Assembly (NCBI GenBank): GCA_005791875.1 | Contig: SXTU01000287.1 | Location: forward strand, 1-32,271 | Direction: 5' to 3' | Length of the DNA stretch: 32,271 bases | Source: Verrucomicrobiales bacterium | GTDB lineage: Bacteria; Verrucomicrobiota; Verrucomicrobiia; Limisphaerales; SXTU01 | Shown here: positions 7,740 to 15,967 of the stretch, piece by piece | Position numbering within the stretch: position 1 is the stretch's first letter | Layout of the letters: each line of letters begins with the position of its first letter | The notes under the pieces: model-generated | The model's input: the letters and a program-made list of their open reading frames with translations, nothing else | Told to the model about the DNA's origin: nothing | Databases searched by the model: none | Program-made: the position numbers and the translations under genes

Positions 7740-8918
7740 TCACCACTGGTAGCGCGGTTCGGGGTTGGGGTCGCCGATGTCGGGAACGTCCTTCGTCGCG
7801 GTGCGACCGTGGAGGATTTCCAATTTGTGGAAGAGGTGGTGGAGGAATGTCACGTTGTCGCACTGGGCGTAGTGCATCGCGCCGCCCATGCGGGAGAAGC
7901 TCTTGCAGAAGCGCAGATAGTAAGCCGGGTTTTCCTTGGGTGGCTCGCCCTTGGTCCAGTCCCAGTTGCCGCCGTCCTGGAGGTCCACCACGTAGAGGTT
8001 GTGGCCGCTGACGATGGGCAGGCCAGCTTGGAGGCGGAGGTTGTTCACGCAACTGATGCTCTTCTCGAAGACCTGTGGCCCCATGATGGCCGAGCCGACG
8101 CTCAGGACCACGCCGCCGTCCAGCTTCTCCACCGAGCCGCCGAAGAGCGCGAAGTCCACGCCCGCCGCGCGCCCGATGACGCCGCCGTTGAACCACGGAT
8201 GATTCGCGATGATGTCGTAGCCGATGCCGGGATGCACGGTGAAGGGCACGTCGTGTCGCGCGGCCTGCGCGAGCACGCTGGAGTTGCGGTGCGGGTGCGG
8301 GACGATGTGCGGGCCGGGCTTGAGGCCGAAGCGTTGGATGGCTTGGAGCAAGTCCGCGCGCGCGGCGGTGAGCGGGTGGCCGGGTTCGGCTTGAATCTGC
8401 TTCGTCAGCTCGGCCTCGCTCGGGATGAACGTGCCATCTTCGTAGATGAACTTGCCGAGGGACTTGCCGTAGCCGAAGCCGCGCACGGCCCCGGCCAGCA
8501 ACGCGAGGTGGATGTAGCGCCCCGTCTCGTCCCAGGTGCCGAAGCTGCCGGTGGCGACGTTGTCGCGAACGCTCTCGGTCGAGCGGCCGAGCCAGGAGAA
8601 TTCCCAGTCGTGAATCGTCCCCGCGCCGTTCGTCGCGAGGTGCGAGAGGAAGCCGCGGTCGAGCATCTGGCCGAGGAGAAGCTGGCCGCCCTTCTTCACG
8701 AGGTGCGCGCCATAGATGAACATCACAGACGCGCCACGCTCCAGCGCGGCCTTGATGTCGCAGGCGCACCGCTCGATGAGCGCGGCGTTGAAGTCGCTGA
8801 CGGGCGGCGGCACGGCGGTTGGCTCGATGAGCACTTCGTCCACGGTGCTCAGGCTCTTGCGCTGCGCGAGCGGGAAGACGCGGATTTTGGAGAGGTCGAG
8901 AGGGGCGGGAGGTTGCAT
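7740..8918 (-). CDS. Deoxyhypusine-synthase-like protein (tentative)
   Basis: A 392-residue soluble protein starting at ATG 8918. Distinctive stretches are MFIYGAHLVKKGGQLLLG, HLATNGAGTIHDWEFSWLG, SVRDNVATGSFGTWDETGR, FTVHPGIGYDIIANHPWFNG, LFGGSVEKLDGGVVLSVGSA and IMGPQVFEKSISCVNNLR. I associate these with a bacterial family related to deoxyhypusine synthase (NAD-binding fold), occasionally found near heptose/LPS sugar genes; this is recollection, not a search. The many glycine-rich loops fit dinucleotide binding. Bacteria lack eIF5A, so the true substrate is unlikely to be hypusine-related. It follows the HAD phosphatase by 13 bp and precedes the PfkB kinase, suggesting a shared small-molecule pathway. 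Confidence 0.6.
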   Translation of the reverse strand: MQPPAPLDLSKIRVFPLAQRKSLSTVDEVLIEPTAVPPPVSDFNAALIERCACDIKAALERGASVMFIYGAHLVKKGGQLLLGQMLDRGFLSHLATNGAGTIHDWEFSWLGRSTESVRDNVATGSFGTWDETGRYIHLALLAGAVRGFGYGKSLGKFIYEDGTFIPSEAELTKQIQAEPGHPLTAARADLLQAIQRFGLKPGPHIVPHPHRNSSVLAQAARHDVPFTVHPGIGYDIIANHPWFNGGVIGRAAGVDFALFGGSVEKLDGGVVLSVGSAIMGPQVFEKSISCVNNLRLQAGLPIVSGHNLYVVDLQDGGNWDWTKGEPPKENPAYYLRFCKSFSRMGGAMHYAQCDNVTFLHHLFHKLEILHGRTATKDVPDIGDPNPEPRYQW

Positions 8919-8931
8919 CGGAGGTCGGAAA

Positions 8932-9762
8932 CTATTTGTCGCCCAGCAGCAGCTTTACCAGTTGCGCCTCGCACTGGTAATCAGGAATCACCAAATCCGC
9001 CCCCGCTGCGATGAGCTGTGTGCGCTTCTGCTCATGGATTTTTCCGGAGCCAATCTCCGTCTCGTCACTGGCCACGGCGACGGCGAGACCGCCGAGTTCC
9101 TTCGTGTGGTGCAGCTCGACGGGGCCGTCGCCGAAGGAGAGCAGTTGCGCGCCGGAGATGCCCTCCTCGCGAAGGATGCGGTCGAAGACTTTGCCTTTGG
9201 AGAAGGCCGGCGTTCGCTCGTGCCCGCCGTGGATGCGGCCATCGAAGTAGCGCGCCAAGTCCAGCAGAGCGGCCTCCTGTTTCACGAACGGTTCCAGCGT
9301 GGCGCTGAGGATGTAGAGCTTCACGCCGCGTGCTTGCAGGCGCTCGATGAGCGCCCGTCCACCCGGCACGACGAAGCCGTCCGGGCTGGCTCCTTCGCGG
9401 ATTTGCTGGCTGCGCCGTGCGATGTCGCGTTCGAGGCGCAGCGTGTAGTCGGCGAGGTAGCATTGCGGTTCGCGCGGCTCTCCGCCGCGAGTGCGCACGC
9501 GCTCCGCGAACGCGACCATCTGATGGATGGTTTGCTTGCCGTTGAACGACAGCATCTCGTGCATCAGCTCGGCGCGCAGTGTGGATGGGTCTTCGTCGGC
9601 GCGCGGCGGGAGCATCTCCAAGAACATCCCCAGCATGATGTCCGGCCAGCCGTGGCGGATGAGCGAGAGCGTGCCATCGAAGTCGAAGACCGCGTGGGTG
9701 ATGCCCGGGCGGGGTGCGAAGCTGGGGCAAATTTCTAGCGATGGGGTGTTGGTGGCGGTCAT
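8932..9762 (-). CDS. HAD-superfamily phosphatase
   Basis: A 276-residue protein from the ATG at 9762 (a GTG two codons upstream is possible). HAD motifs: VFDFDGTLS with nucleophile Asp27 and acid/base Asp29; motif II as ILSATLEPF; a lysine within AFSKGKVFDRIL as the likely motif III; motif IV as LLSFGDGPVELHHTKELGG. A helical cap of about 100 residues lies between motifs I and II. It probably hydrolyses a phosphorylated small molecule, and its place 13 bp upstream of the deoxyhypusine-synthase-like gene and in the same run as a PfkB kinase suggests a sugar phosphate. The gap 9769-9918 to the divergent + strand gene shows no clear promoter. Confidence 0.85.
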   Translation of the reverse strand: MTATNTPSLEICPSFAPRPGITHAVFDFDGTLSLIRHGWPDIMLGMFLEMLPPRADEDPSTLRAELMHEMLSFNGKQTIHQMVAFAERVRTRGGEPREPQCYLADYTLRLERDIARRSQQIREGASPDGFVVPGGRALIERLQARGVKLYILSATLEPFVKQEAALLDLARYFDGRIHGGHERTPAFSKGKVFDRILREEGISGAQLLSFGDGPVELHHTKELGGLAVAVASDETEIGSGKIHEQKRTQLIAAGADLVIPDYQCEAQLVKLLLGDK

Positions 9763-9918
9763 CGGCACGGCGGCGAGTTAAGGGCAGCGAAGCGAAATTG
9801 GCAACGATGCGTGCGGCGTGAATTTCATCTCGCAGCGGCCAGTCAGCCGAAGCACGCTGAAACCGTGGCGCGTGCGGAGCGGAGTTTCTGACCACGCAGC
9901 CCGTCCAATTGACCACTC

Positions 9919-11670
9919 GTGAACGGCGACGAACATCCCTTTGACCCGGCCCGCTGGCGCGCGGTGCGTTCAGCGCGACCGCAGCCAGCGGAGAAACCCC
10001 AGCTGGCGGGAGTGCCGCCGGCCCTCCAGCGGGTTGCATTCTTCGGCGTGCTTTCGGTCGCCCTCGTGCTGCTCGGCCCGTTGCTGCCGGCGAATTGGAA
10101 GTCAGTTCATCCCGCGTTGCTCGCGCGGGCAGGGCAGGGGACGCCGACTGCTTCGGGCCTCGGCCTCGCCGCCGTGACGGCGCAGCGGCCGGGCGTCGCC
10201 AACCTCGCGCTCTCCGCGGCGATGACGGTGAAGGACGAACAGGTCGCGAAGCTGACAGCGGAACTCGCGGCGCTCGAAGCCCAGCGCGGTTGGACCACAT
10301 GGGGCGGGCGCGACCCGTTCATCGAGTCGGTCTTCAAGGACAAGGACATCGCCCGCCCCGCCAGCGAGGCCATCCTGCCGTTCCTGCTATCCGAGACGAA
10401 CCGCGCGGTGCTGCGCGAGCATCTCGCCACGGCGCGTTCACCCGGTGTGCAGGCCATCCTCAAGACGCGCGAGCTGTCCAGCACGACGCAGTTCGTGCCG
10501 GTGGGCCGCCCCGCTGGACAGCCGTTCGAGGCGACCATTCTGCTGACGGCTTTGCTCTATCAGGGCGAACGCTTCTCCGCTCTGCTGGCGCAAGACATCC
10601 GCACGGTCGCCGAGCAGGCGAACGAGACGCGGCTCGCAGGCGAGTGGGAAAGCGTGTGCATGGACGTGCTCACGCTGGCGCGACGGATGGACTGGATTCA
10701 ACTCTCTGAACTGTTGCGTCACGTGCCGAGCGCGAAGGCGTTGAACGACTTCGCCCAGTTGGCCAAGGCCGCGCCGGACAATCTCGCGGTGCTCTACACC
10801 GCGTCGTTGCTCACGCGGGCGCCGGACAAGGTCGCTGGCTACCTGCTGCGCTTCGGGAAGACTGGGGCAGGCGACCTGACGAAAGCGCTCGCCCACGGCG
10901 AGGGCGCGCTGCGGTTGCTGGTGGAGCGGTCGCTGCCGGTCGGCCCTGCGCGCGCCGTGCCCGGCTTCCTCGCGGGCTGGACGCTGGCGGCTCCGCGCGG
11001 AATGCTCGCGGCGAAGGTGATTTGCTTTTTGCTGGCAGGATTGGGATTCTTTTTGGTGTGGCGCGAGTTGTCGCCCGTCCAAAACGGGGACTGCTCGACG
11101 GCGGGCGCGCGAGTGATTCACGGCCAGCGCGCTGTTGTGGCGGTGACGCTGGGATTGATGCTGTTGGCGACGAGCGAGCCGTTCCTGCTCAAACCGCTTG
11201 GCTCGCCTGAATTCCGAGCGCGACTGAAGCTGCCGGTGCTGATGAATTCACCTGTTCCGACTGACAAGACTGAAACCGCAACCAAAACGAAACCGCGTAT
11301 GGACCTCTCCACCATCCTGAGCATCGTGCTCTTCGCCGGGCTGCAAGTGGCCGTGTATGCCATCTGCATCATGAAGATCCGCGAAATCGAAATGTCCACC
11401 GCCGCGCCGCAGCTCAAGATGCGGCTCATGGAGAACGAGGAGAACCTCTTCGACTCCGGCCTCTACATCGGCATCGCCGGCACGGCCGCCGCGCTCGTGC
11501 TGCAAGTGCTGCAAGTAATTGAGGCCAACCTGCTCGCGGCCTACGCCTCGAACCTGTTCGGCATCGTGACGGTTGCCGTCGTGAAGATTCACCACGTCCG
11601 CGCCGCCAAGCGCCGACTCATCGTGGAATGCCAAGCGGAGGCGAACGAACGGGCAACGGCGGTAGCCTGA
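9919..11670 (+). CDS. Uncharacterised multi-pass membrane protein
   Basis: I do not recognise this 583-residue protein. It starts with GTG, has a cytoplasmic-looking proline/arginine-rich N-terminus, one membrane segment at about 37-56 (AFFGVLSVALVLLGPLLP), a long soluble section (about 90-360) with a short coiled-coil-like start (VKDEQVAKLTAELAALEAQ) and helical repeats, then segments near 365-385, 402-422, 464-486, 513-535 and 545-562. The part from Met461 onward (MDLSTILSIVLFAGLQVAVY) reads like a self-contained four-helix membrane unit and may have been a separate protein. The next gene starts 16 bp later on the same strand, so the two probably act together at the membrane. A phylum-restricted family is likely. 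Confidence 0.75.
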   Translation: MNGDEHPFDPARWRAVRSARPQPAEKPQLAGVPPALQRVAFFGVLSVALVLLGPLLPANWKSVHPALLARAGQGTPTASGLGLAAVTAQRPGVANLALSAAMTVKDEQVAKLTAELAALEAQRGWTTWGGRDPFIESVFKDKDIARPASEAILPFLLSETNRAVLREHLATARSPGVQAILKTRELSSTTQFVPVGRPAGQPFEATILLTALLYQGERFSALLAQDIRTVAEQANETRLAGEWESVCMDVLTLARRMDWIQLSELLRHVPSAKALNDFAQLAKAAPDNLAVLYTASLLTRAPDKVAGYLLRFGKTGAGDLTKALAHGEGALRLLVERSLPVGPARAVPGFLAGWTLAAPRGMLAAKVICFLLAGLGFFLVWRELSPVQNGDCSTAGARVIHGQRAVVAVTLGLMLLATSEPFLLKPLGSPEFRARLKLPVLMNSPVPTDKTETATKTKPRMDLSTILSIVLFAGLQVAVYAICIMKIREIEMSTAAPQLKMRLMENEENLFDSGLYIGIAGTAAALVLQVLQVIEANLLAAYASNLFGIVTVAVVKIHHVRAAKRRLIVECQAEANERATAVA

Positions 11671-11686
11671 GCCAGCTTTCGGAGCC

Positions 11687-13300
11687 ATGAACAAGACGCT
11701 GCTTCTCATCATCTGCGACTTCCTGCTCCTGAACTTGCTGGCGCTTACGGATTGGCGGCGTGCGGAACCGTCTCCGACCCGCAAGCCCCCCGTGCCCGAG
11801 GTCAGCGCCAACGCCGCGCGCCAGAACCCGGACCTCGTGGACATGATGAAGCTCGCGCTGGAGAACGAGCAGGCCACGCGCAGCCAACTCCAGCAGCGCC
11901 TGCAGTTTGCCGAGTCGGACTCGCAGAGCCGCGCGCAGACGCTCACGCAGTTGCAGGCGCAGAAGAGCCAGTTGGAGACAAACTTGAAGCAATCGCAGAC
12001 GGCAGCACAGGACTTGTCCCAGCGCTACGCGACGGTCGCGAAGCAGGCGGCGGACGCCAAGCAGCAGCAGGAGGCGCTCACCGCCGCAATCAAGAACGTC
12101 GAGGCCGAGAAGGCCCGGCTCACGCAGGAGATGCAGCAGACGGTCGCGGCCAAGCAGGCGGAAATCCAGAAGCAGCAGGTGGCCATTGCCGATTTTGGCA
12201 AACAACAGGCGGCCGCGACGCAGCAGGCTTCCAACCTCGCGACCACGGTGCGGGTCGTGCAGGCCGAGAAGGATTTGATTCGCGAGCAGTTGGAAAAGCA
12301 GATGCAGGCCGCGCTCGCCGCGAAGCAGGCGGAATTGGAGAAGCAGCAGGCCGCGCTCGTTGAGTTGGAGAAGCAGCGCCAAGCCGCTGCCGGGCAGGCC
12401 GCGCAGTTTGCCACCGCCGCCAAGGTCGCCGAGAGCGAGCGCAACATGCTCCGCGAAAACCTGACGGACTTGAAAAAGGAAGTCGCCGTCGTGCGGCAGG
12501 AGAAGGACCAACTTCAATCGCAGGCCGCACGCCTCTCCGAGGGCGTCGGTCAGCTCGCCGCGAAGTCCGGCGAGCTCGCGAAGGAAATCCGCGAGAACAC
12601 GCCGATCAACATGAACCTCATGTTCAGCGAGTTCCTCAGCAACCGCGTGGAAGTGGCGGTGTCCGCGCAGCAGAACGTTCTCATCGGTTCCGGCAGCCGC
12701 CTCAAGGAGGTTAAGAGTGTGCTCGTCCACGACGGGCGCACGGTCATGGCCATCTTGCATGTCACCGACACGCCGTTCTCCTTGAACACGCCGCTGGGCA
12801 TGGACCGCGTCATCGCGCGCGTGGCGAAGCAGTCGCAGGTCTTGGGGAGCGGCGCGCTGACTTTCATCACCGCCGACCCTCGTCTCGCCGTTATCCCAGT
12901 GAACGCGCAGCAGGCGCTGGCGATGGGGGTGAAGATGTATCCGGTGGCGAAGAACCCGTTCAAGTTCACCGAGGCCGTGCTGGTCAACCGCGGCGGTAAG
13001 CACTATGGCGAGGTCGAGTTCAAGCTCAACGCGGCTATGCCGGGCTACGTGAGGATGCGCAACCGCATCCTGAGCCGAGTGCTGCAAGGCGAGTTCTCCC
13101 CCTCGACCGGCGACATCGTCCTGAGCAAGACCGGCGAATTCCTCGGCGTGATGGTGAACTCCGATTACTGCGCGGTGCTGCAAACCTTCGAAACGCTGCC
13201 CGGCTACACCTTCGACGAGAAGACCACCACCGACATGGTGCGCAACCGGTTGGTGGAGCTGGGCACGCGGGTGGGGCGGCTGCCCTTCGCGTTGCAGTAG
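11687..13300 (+). CDS. Membrane-anchored coiled-coil protein with C-terminal globular domain
   Basis: A 537-residue protein. Residues 4-21 (TLLLIICDFLLLNLLAL) form a single N-terminal membrane anchor. About 50-295 is a long alanine/glutamine/lysine-rich heptad region (for example QLEKQMQAALAAKQAELEKQ), with internal similarity between 150-190 and 200-235. About 302-537 is globular: NMNLMFSEFLSNRVEVAVSA, LKEVKSVLVHDGRTVMAILH, RMRNRILSRVLQGEFSPSTG, DIVLSKTGEFLGVMVNSDYC. The alternating beta-strand pattern and a GDIVLSKTGEFLGVM segment faintly recall a trypsin-like fold, but no catalytic triad is evident. GGAG lies very close to the ATG. It is likely co-transcribed with the preceding membrane protein, and a structural or scaffolding role is an inference only. 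Confidence 0.8.
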   Translation: MNKTLLLIICDFLLLNLLALTDWRRAEPSPTRKPPVPEVSANAARQNPDLVDMMKLALENEQATRSQLQQRLQFAESDSQSRAQTLTQLQAQKSQLETNLKQSQTAAQDLSQRYATVAKQAADAKQQQEALTAAIKNVEAEKARLTQEMQQTVAAKQAEIQKQQVAIADFGKQQAAATQQASNLATTVRVVQAEKDLIREQLEKQMQAALAAKQAELEKQQAALVELEKQRQAAAGQAAQFATAAKVAESERNMLRENLTDLKKEVAVVRQEKDQLQSQAARLSEGVGQLAAKSGELAKEIRENTPINMNLMFSEFLSNRVEVAVSAQQNVLIGSGSRLKEVKSVLVHDGRTVMAILHVTDTPFSLNTPLGMDRVIARVAKQSQVLGSGALTFITADPRLAVIPVNAQQALAMGVKMYPVAKNPFKFTEAVLVNRGGKHYGEVEFKLNAAMPGYVRMRNRILSRVLQGEFSPSTGDIVLSKTGEFLGVMVNSDYCAVLQTFETLPGYTFDEKTTTDMVRNRLVELGTRVGRLPFALQ

Positions 13301-13466
13301 GCTTCCAGCCGAAGTGACCCGCAGCGCCGACTTTCAAGCCAGCTTAGGTCGGGACAATTCGGTTGCGAGTGTTGTTCCGTGGCTTTCGGAGCACAGGATG
13401 GTTGCTGTTCATTGCCGCTTGCCAGACTTGGCCCTCACTCCTCTCCACGCGCAAAGCCAGCTTGGA

Positions 13467-13482
13467 AGCCGGCGCTCCGGCT
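13467..13482. terminator. Hairpin AGCCGG/CCGGCT downstream of miaE
   Basis: A perfect 6-bp stem with a CGCT loop sits immediately downstream of the miaE stop and at the end of the convergent coiled-coil gene's trailer. No U-tract follows. The 184-bp gap also contains a 10-bp direct repeat AAGCCAGCTT (13336 and 13454). A terminator or repeat fragment are both possible. Confidence 0.35.
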
Positions 13483-13484
13483 GC

Positions 13485-14057
13485 TCAGTGTAGGATGGCC
13501 AGATCGTGCGGTTGGCGGATGAGTTCGGCGTCGAGGTCGAGGAAGAAGTCCAGCCGGCGCGTCGTCTCGGCCTCATCAATCTCCCGCGCCATGAGGAGGT
13601 AGGCGGCGTAGTGGTTGCCCTCGGACTCGACGAGGCTGGCGTAGAAGGCGGCGAGTTCGGGATCGAGCGGCTGGAGTTCGCGCCCGAGGATCTGGAACTT
13701 CTCGCAGCTCCGGCCTTCGATGAGCGCGCAGCAGATGAGGTGGTCAATGACCTGCATGCGCATGCCCTTGCGCATCGCGTGCATGAGGCCGGAGATCCAC
13801 GGGCTGGGATGCGGTTGGTCGAACGGGATGCCGCGGCGCTTGAGCAGTGCAAGCACAACCTGGAAGTGCTGCAGTTCCTCGATGGCGATGGCGTTGAGTT
13901 CCTCGACGCGCCCGAAGAGATCGCGGTAGCGCTCCAGCGTGATGGCCGTGGTGGCTGCCTTGCGCTCGAGATGTGCGTGGTCCACCAGCACGGCGGGCAG
14001 GTTCGCCAGTGTGCGCGGCAGCCAGTCATCGGGCACTTTGGCGCGGAGCATTTCCAT
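13485..14057 (-). CDS. miaE: tRNA-(ms2io6A)-hydroxylase, MiaE family
   Basis: MiaE is a ferritin-like non-heme diiron monooxygenase that hydroxylates the isopentenyl group of ms2i6A37 in tRNAs reading UNN codons. From the ATG at 14057 the product has 190 residues, close to the family norm. Diiron ligands in the expected arrangement: Glu31 (HAHLERKAA), Glu61-x2-His64 (EELQHF), Glu114 (ALIEGRSCEKF) and Glu146-x2-His149 (ESEGNHY). The in-frame ATG at 14051 would also give a plausible start, and a TTG at 14093 would add 12 residues. It is convergent with the coiled-coil gene. The substrate-making enzymes MiaA and MiaB are not in this window. Confidence 0.9.
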   Translation of the reverse strand: MEMLRAKVPDDWLPRTLANLPAVLVDHAHLERKAATTAITLERYRDLFGRVEELNAIAIEELQHFQVVLALLKRRGIPFDQPHPSPWISGLMHAMRKGMRMQVIDHLICCALIEGRSCEKFQILGRELQPLDPELAAFYASLVESEGNHYAAYLLMAREIDEAETTRRLDFFLDLDAELIRQPHDLAILH

Positions 14058-14209
14058 GCGGGGATTGTTCAAGCCCGTGCGCGGCGGGGGCAACTCGGAA
14101 GTTCACAGTGGGCTGGTGATCGCTTACGGTGACTTGGAAGAAGAATATGAATCAGTAGCCTGCACGGACCGGCGCTAAGGAGAAGAGCGTGGGGGAAGTA
14201 GTTTTCGGA

Positions 14210-14239
14210 TTAGTGCAGGTTAGTGCCGGTCAGTGGTTG
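14210..14239. repeat. Decamer TTAGTGNNNN array, copy 1
   Basis: Three consecutive 10-bp units: TTAGTGCAGG, TTAGTGCCGG, TCAGTGGTTG. It lies just upstream of the Trm112-like start. Related arrays occur at 30784-30814 (inverted) and 30864-30893. Confidence 0.7.
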
Positions 14240-14253
14240 AAAACTTTGTGCCT

Positions 14254-14502
14254 ATGAATTCTGAACTGCTCTCCATCCTCCGCTGCCCGGAGACGCGGCA
14301 GATGTTGGCTGTCGCGGAAACGGCAGTGGTGGATCGGCTCAATGTGCAGGTGGCCGCGGGTTCGTTGCGAAACGCAGCGGGGCAACCAGTCACGGTGAAA
14401 CTCGACGGCGGACTCTTGCGTGCGGATGGCAAGACGCTTTACCCCGTGCGCAACAAAGTGCCGCTGCTGCTCGTGGACGAGGCGATTATGCTGGTGCGGT
14501 AG
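14254..14502 (+). CDS. Trm112-like / UPF0434 small protein
   Basis: An 82-residue protein from the ATG at 14254 (MNSELLSILRCPETRQML). The opening LLSILRCPET and the closing LYPVRNKVPLLLVDEAIML match the Trm112p-like/UPF0434 (YcaR) family, small beta-rich proteins that in eukaryotes and archaea activate methyltransferases. Bacterial members often have a CPxC pair; only one Cys (residue 11) is visible, so zinc binding is unlikely. The middle is a little longer than in YcaR, which has about 60 residues. It stands alone on the + strand between miaE and the SGNH hydrolase, with a decamer repeat immediately upstream. Function in bacteria is unproven. Confidence 0.8.
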   Translation: MNSELLSILRCPETRQMLAVAETAVVDRLNVQVAAGSLRNAAGQPVTVKLDGGLLRADGKTLYPVRNKVPLLLVDEAIMLVR

Positions 14503-14572
14503 GGCTGACCTGTGGTCGGCATTGTTTCACCAATTAGAGGAGCGAGGCCGCGCACAGCGGGCCCCTCCCAAA

Positions 14573-15370
14573 TCACTTCGCCAGCTCGGCGAGCTTGGGC
14601 GTGATGGCGTCAGCCCAGATCTGGTAACCGGCCTTCGAGAGGTGGAGGAAGTCGGGCATGATGTCCTTGGTCAGCGTGCCGTCAGCCGTAAGAAACTTCG
14701 CGCCGATGTCGAGGTAGTGAACACTCTTGCCGTCGTGCAGCTTGGCGATGGTCGAATTGATCTTCGCGAGCTTCTCGCGCTGCGGGTTGGGCTTCTCCCC
14801 ACGCGGGAAGACGGCAAGGAGCAGAACTTTCGTCGCCGGCGATTTCGCGTGGACGGCAGTCACGATGGCGGTCACGCCCTTCGCGATGCCGTCGGCCTCG
14901 TCGGAGCCGGAGTTGTTGGTGCCGATCATGAGGACGACGACCTTGGGCTTGATGCCGTCCAGCTCGCCGTTGGTGATGCGCCAGAGAACGTGCTGGGTGC
15001 GGTCGCCGCCAATGCCGAAGTTCGCGGTCTTATAGCTGGAGAAGGTCTTTTCCCAAGCCTCCTTGCCATTACCTTTCCATCCAGCGGTGATTGAGTCGCC
15101 CAGGAAAAGGACGTCCACGCCGCCAGCCTTCGCGATGGCGACAAAATCTTCGTGGGACTTGAGGAAGCCCGCGCTCGGCTCGCCGTTTTGGAACTTCGGC
15201 GCGGCTACATCGGGGGCTTGGACGGGATTAGGTTTAGTCGGCTTGGCATCCTTCTTTGCATCTGGCTTCGGGTCTTTCTTGGCGTCGGACTTTGCTTGCG
15301 AGAAAAGCGGCAAGGGCGAGGCGAGCAGGGTGGCGAGGGCGAGGGTGTGAAGGAAGGTGATGCGTTTCAT
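14573..15370 (-). CDS. Secreted SGNH/GDSL hydrolase
   Basis: A 265-residue exported esterase-type enzyme resembling the PAF-acetylhydrolase beta/gamma-like SGNH group. A signal peptide covers about 1-24 (MKRITFLHTLALATLLASPL), followed by a lysine/aspartate/proline-rich linker (25-55). Catalytic blocks: block I LFLGDSITAGW with Ser93, block II FGIGGDRT, block III MIGTNN with Asn152, block V MPDFLHLS with Asp240 and His243. The active site is therefore complete. The natural substrate is probably an ester or acetylated polysaccharide, as for many secreted SGNH enzymes in this phylum, but this cannot be read from sequence. Confidence 0.93.
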   Translation of the reverse strand: MKRITFLHTLALATLLASPLPLFSQAKSDAKKDPKPDAKKDAKPTKPNPVQAPDVAAPKFQNGEPSAGFLKSHEDFVAIAKAGGVDVLFLGDSITAGWKGNGKEAWEKTFSSYKTANFGIGGDRTQHVLWRITNGELDGIKPKVVVLMIGTNNSGSDEADGIAKGVTAIVTAVHAKSPATKVLLLAVFPRGEKPNPQREKLAKINSTIAKLHDGKSVHYLDIGAKFLTADGTLTKDIMPDFLHLSKAGYQIWADAITPKLAELAK

Positions 15371-15440
15371 GGGTTGGTTAGGTAGTTCGGATAAATCGGA
15401 TTTTTGACGGCAAGCGGGGAAGGATGTTCAACCCCGTGTA

Positions 15441-15506
15441 AGGGGACACTCCAGTCCCCTCGTCGTTGTGTTCCCCGAAGCAATTCACGGCGGACAAGAG
15501 TGTCCG
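15441..15506. repeat. Two related GGAC/GTCC hairpins
   Basis: 15441-15460 forms a 7-bp stem AGGGGAC/GTCCCCT with a 6-nt loop. 15491-15506 forms CGGACA/TGTCCG with an AGAG loop. Both fill the 138-bp gap between the SGNH hydrolase start and the Rieske stop. They resemble each other and look like fragments of a dispersed repeat. Confidence 0.55.
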
Positions 15507-15508
15507 TC

Positions 15509-15859
15509 TTACGCTGGCTCCTCCGGCAGCACGACCCACAACTCGCCTTTTAGGTCCACCACCTGCATTGCCTTCAAGCTGAGCCCCCCGCACGGCCCGT
15601 GGATGCAGCGGCCGTTCAATGGCTCGTAAATTGCACCATGGGCGCGGCAGATGAAGAAGTTGCCGTCGGTGGTAAAAAAGTCGTTTTTATCGTCCAGCGG
15701 CATGGGGATGTGCCGACAGGCGTTCTCGTAGGCGACGAGGTGTCCACGCACGTTCGCCGCGAAGCCCTCGCGCCGGATGCCCTCGTGCGTGAAGACGAAC
15801 TTGAGCGTCGTGCCAGACGGTAGGTCGGCGATGGGGCAGAGAGGTTGGGAGCGGGTCAC
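15509..15859 (-). CDS. Rieske [2Fe-2S] protein
   Basis: A 116-residue soluble Rieske-type ferredoxin (GTG start). Cluster ligands are Cys48-x-His50 (NACRHIP) and Cys71-x2-His74 (FFICRAHGAIYEPLNG), with the expected GRCIHGPCGG segment after the second pair. No membrane anchor or oxygenase domain is present, so it resembles NirD-like or biphenyl-dioxygenase-type ferredoxin components that deliver electrons to a partner enzyme. The neighbours give no obvious partner. It is separated from PckG by a 108-bp gap containing a heptamer array. Confidence 0.92.
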   Translation of the reverse strand: MTRSQPLCPIADLPSGTTLKFVFTHEGIRREGFAANVRGHLVAYENACRHIPMPLDDKNDFFTTDGNFFICRAHGAIYEPLNGRCIHGPCGGLSLKAMQVVDLKGELWVVLPEEPA

Positions 15860-15869
15860 GACAGGGAGA

Positions 15870-15893
15870 AATTATTAGTAATTAATGATTAGT
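15870..15893. repeat. Intergenic heptamer array AATNATT-type
   Basis: On the + strand: AATTATT, AGTAATT, AATGATT, then AGT, each unit 7 bp. It lies in the pckG-Rieske gap. The period matches the arrays inside the PSD1 and Aas genes, although the word differs. Confidence 0.6.
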
Positions 15894-15967
15894 CGGCGGC
15901 TGTAACTTGAGTGCATCGCCCGGGAACTAATTTCGAATTACTGCTCGTTTTTCAACTCCGGATCCGT

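Noticed and set aside
11618-13183. 521-codon - strand frame opposite the coiled-coil gene
   Set aside because: Leu/Arg/His-rich composition is the mirror of the Gln/Ala/Lys coiled coil; the + strand has a sensible membrane anchor and heptads.
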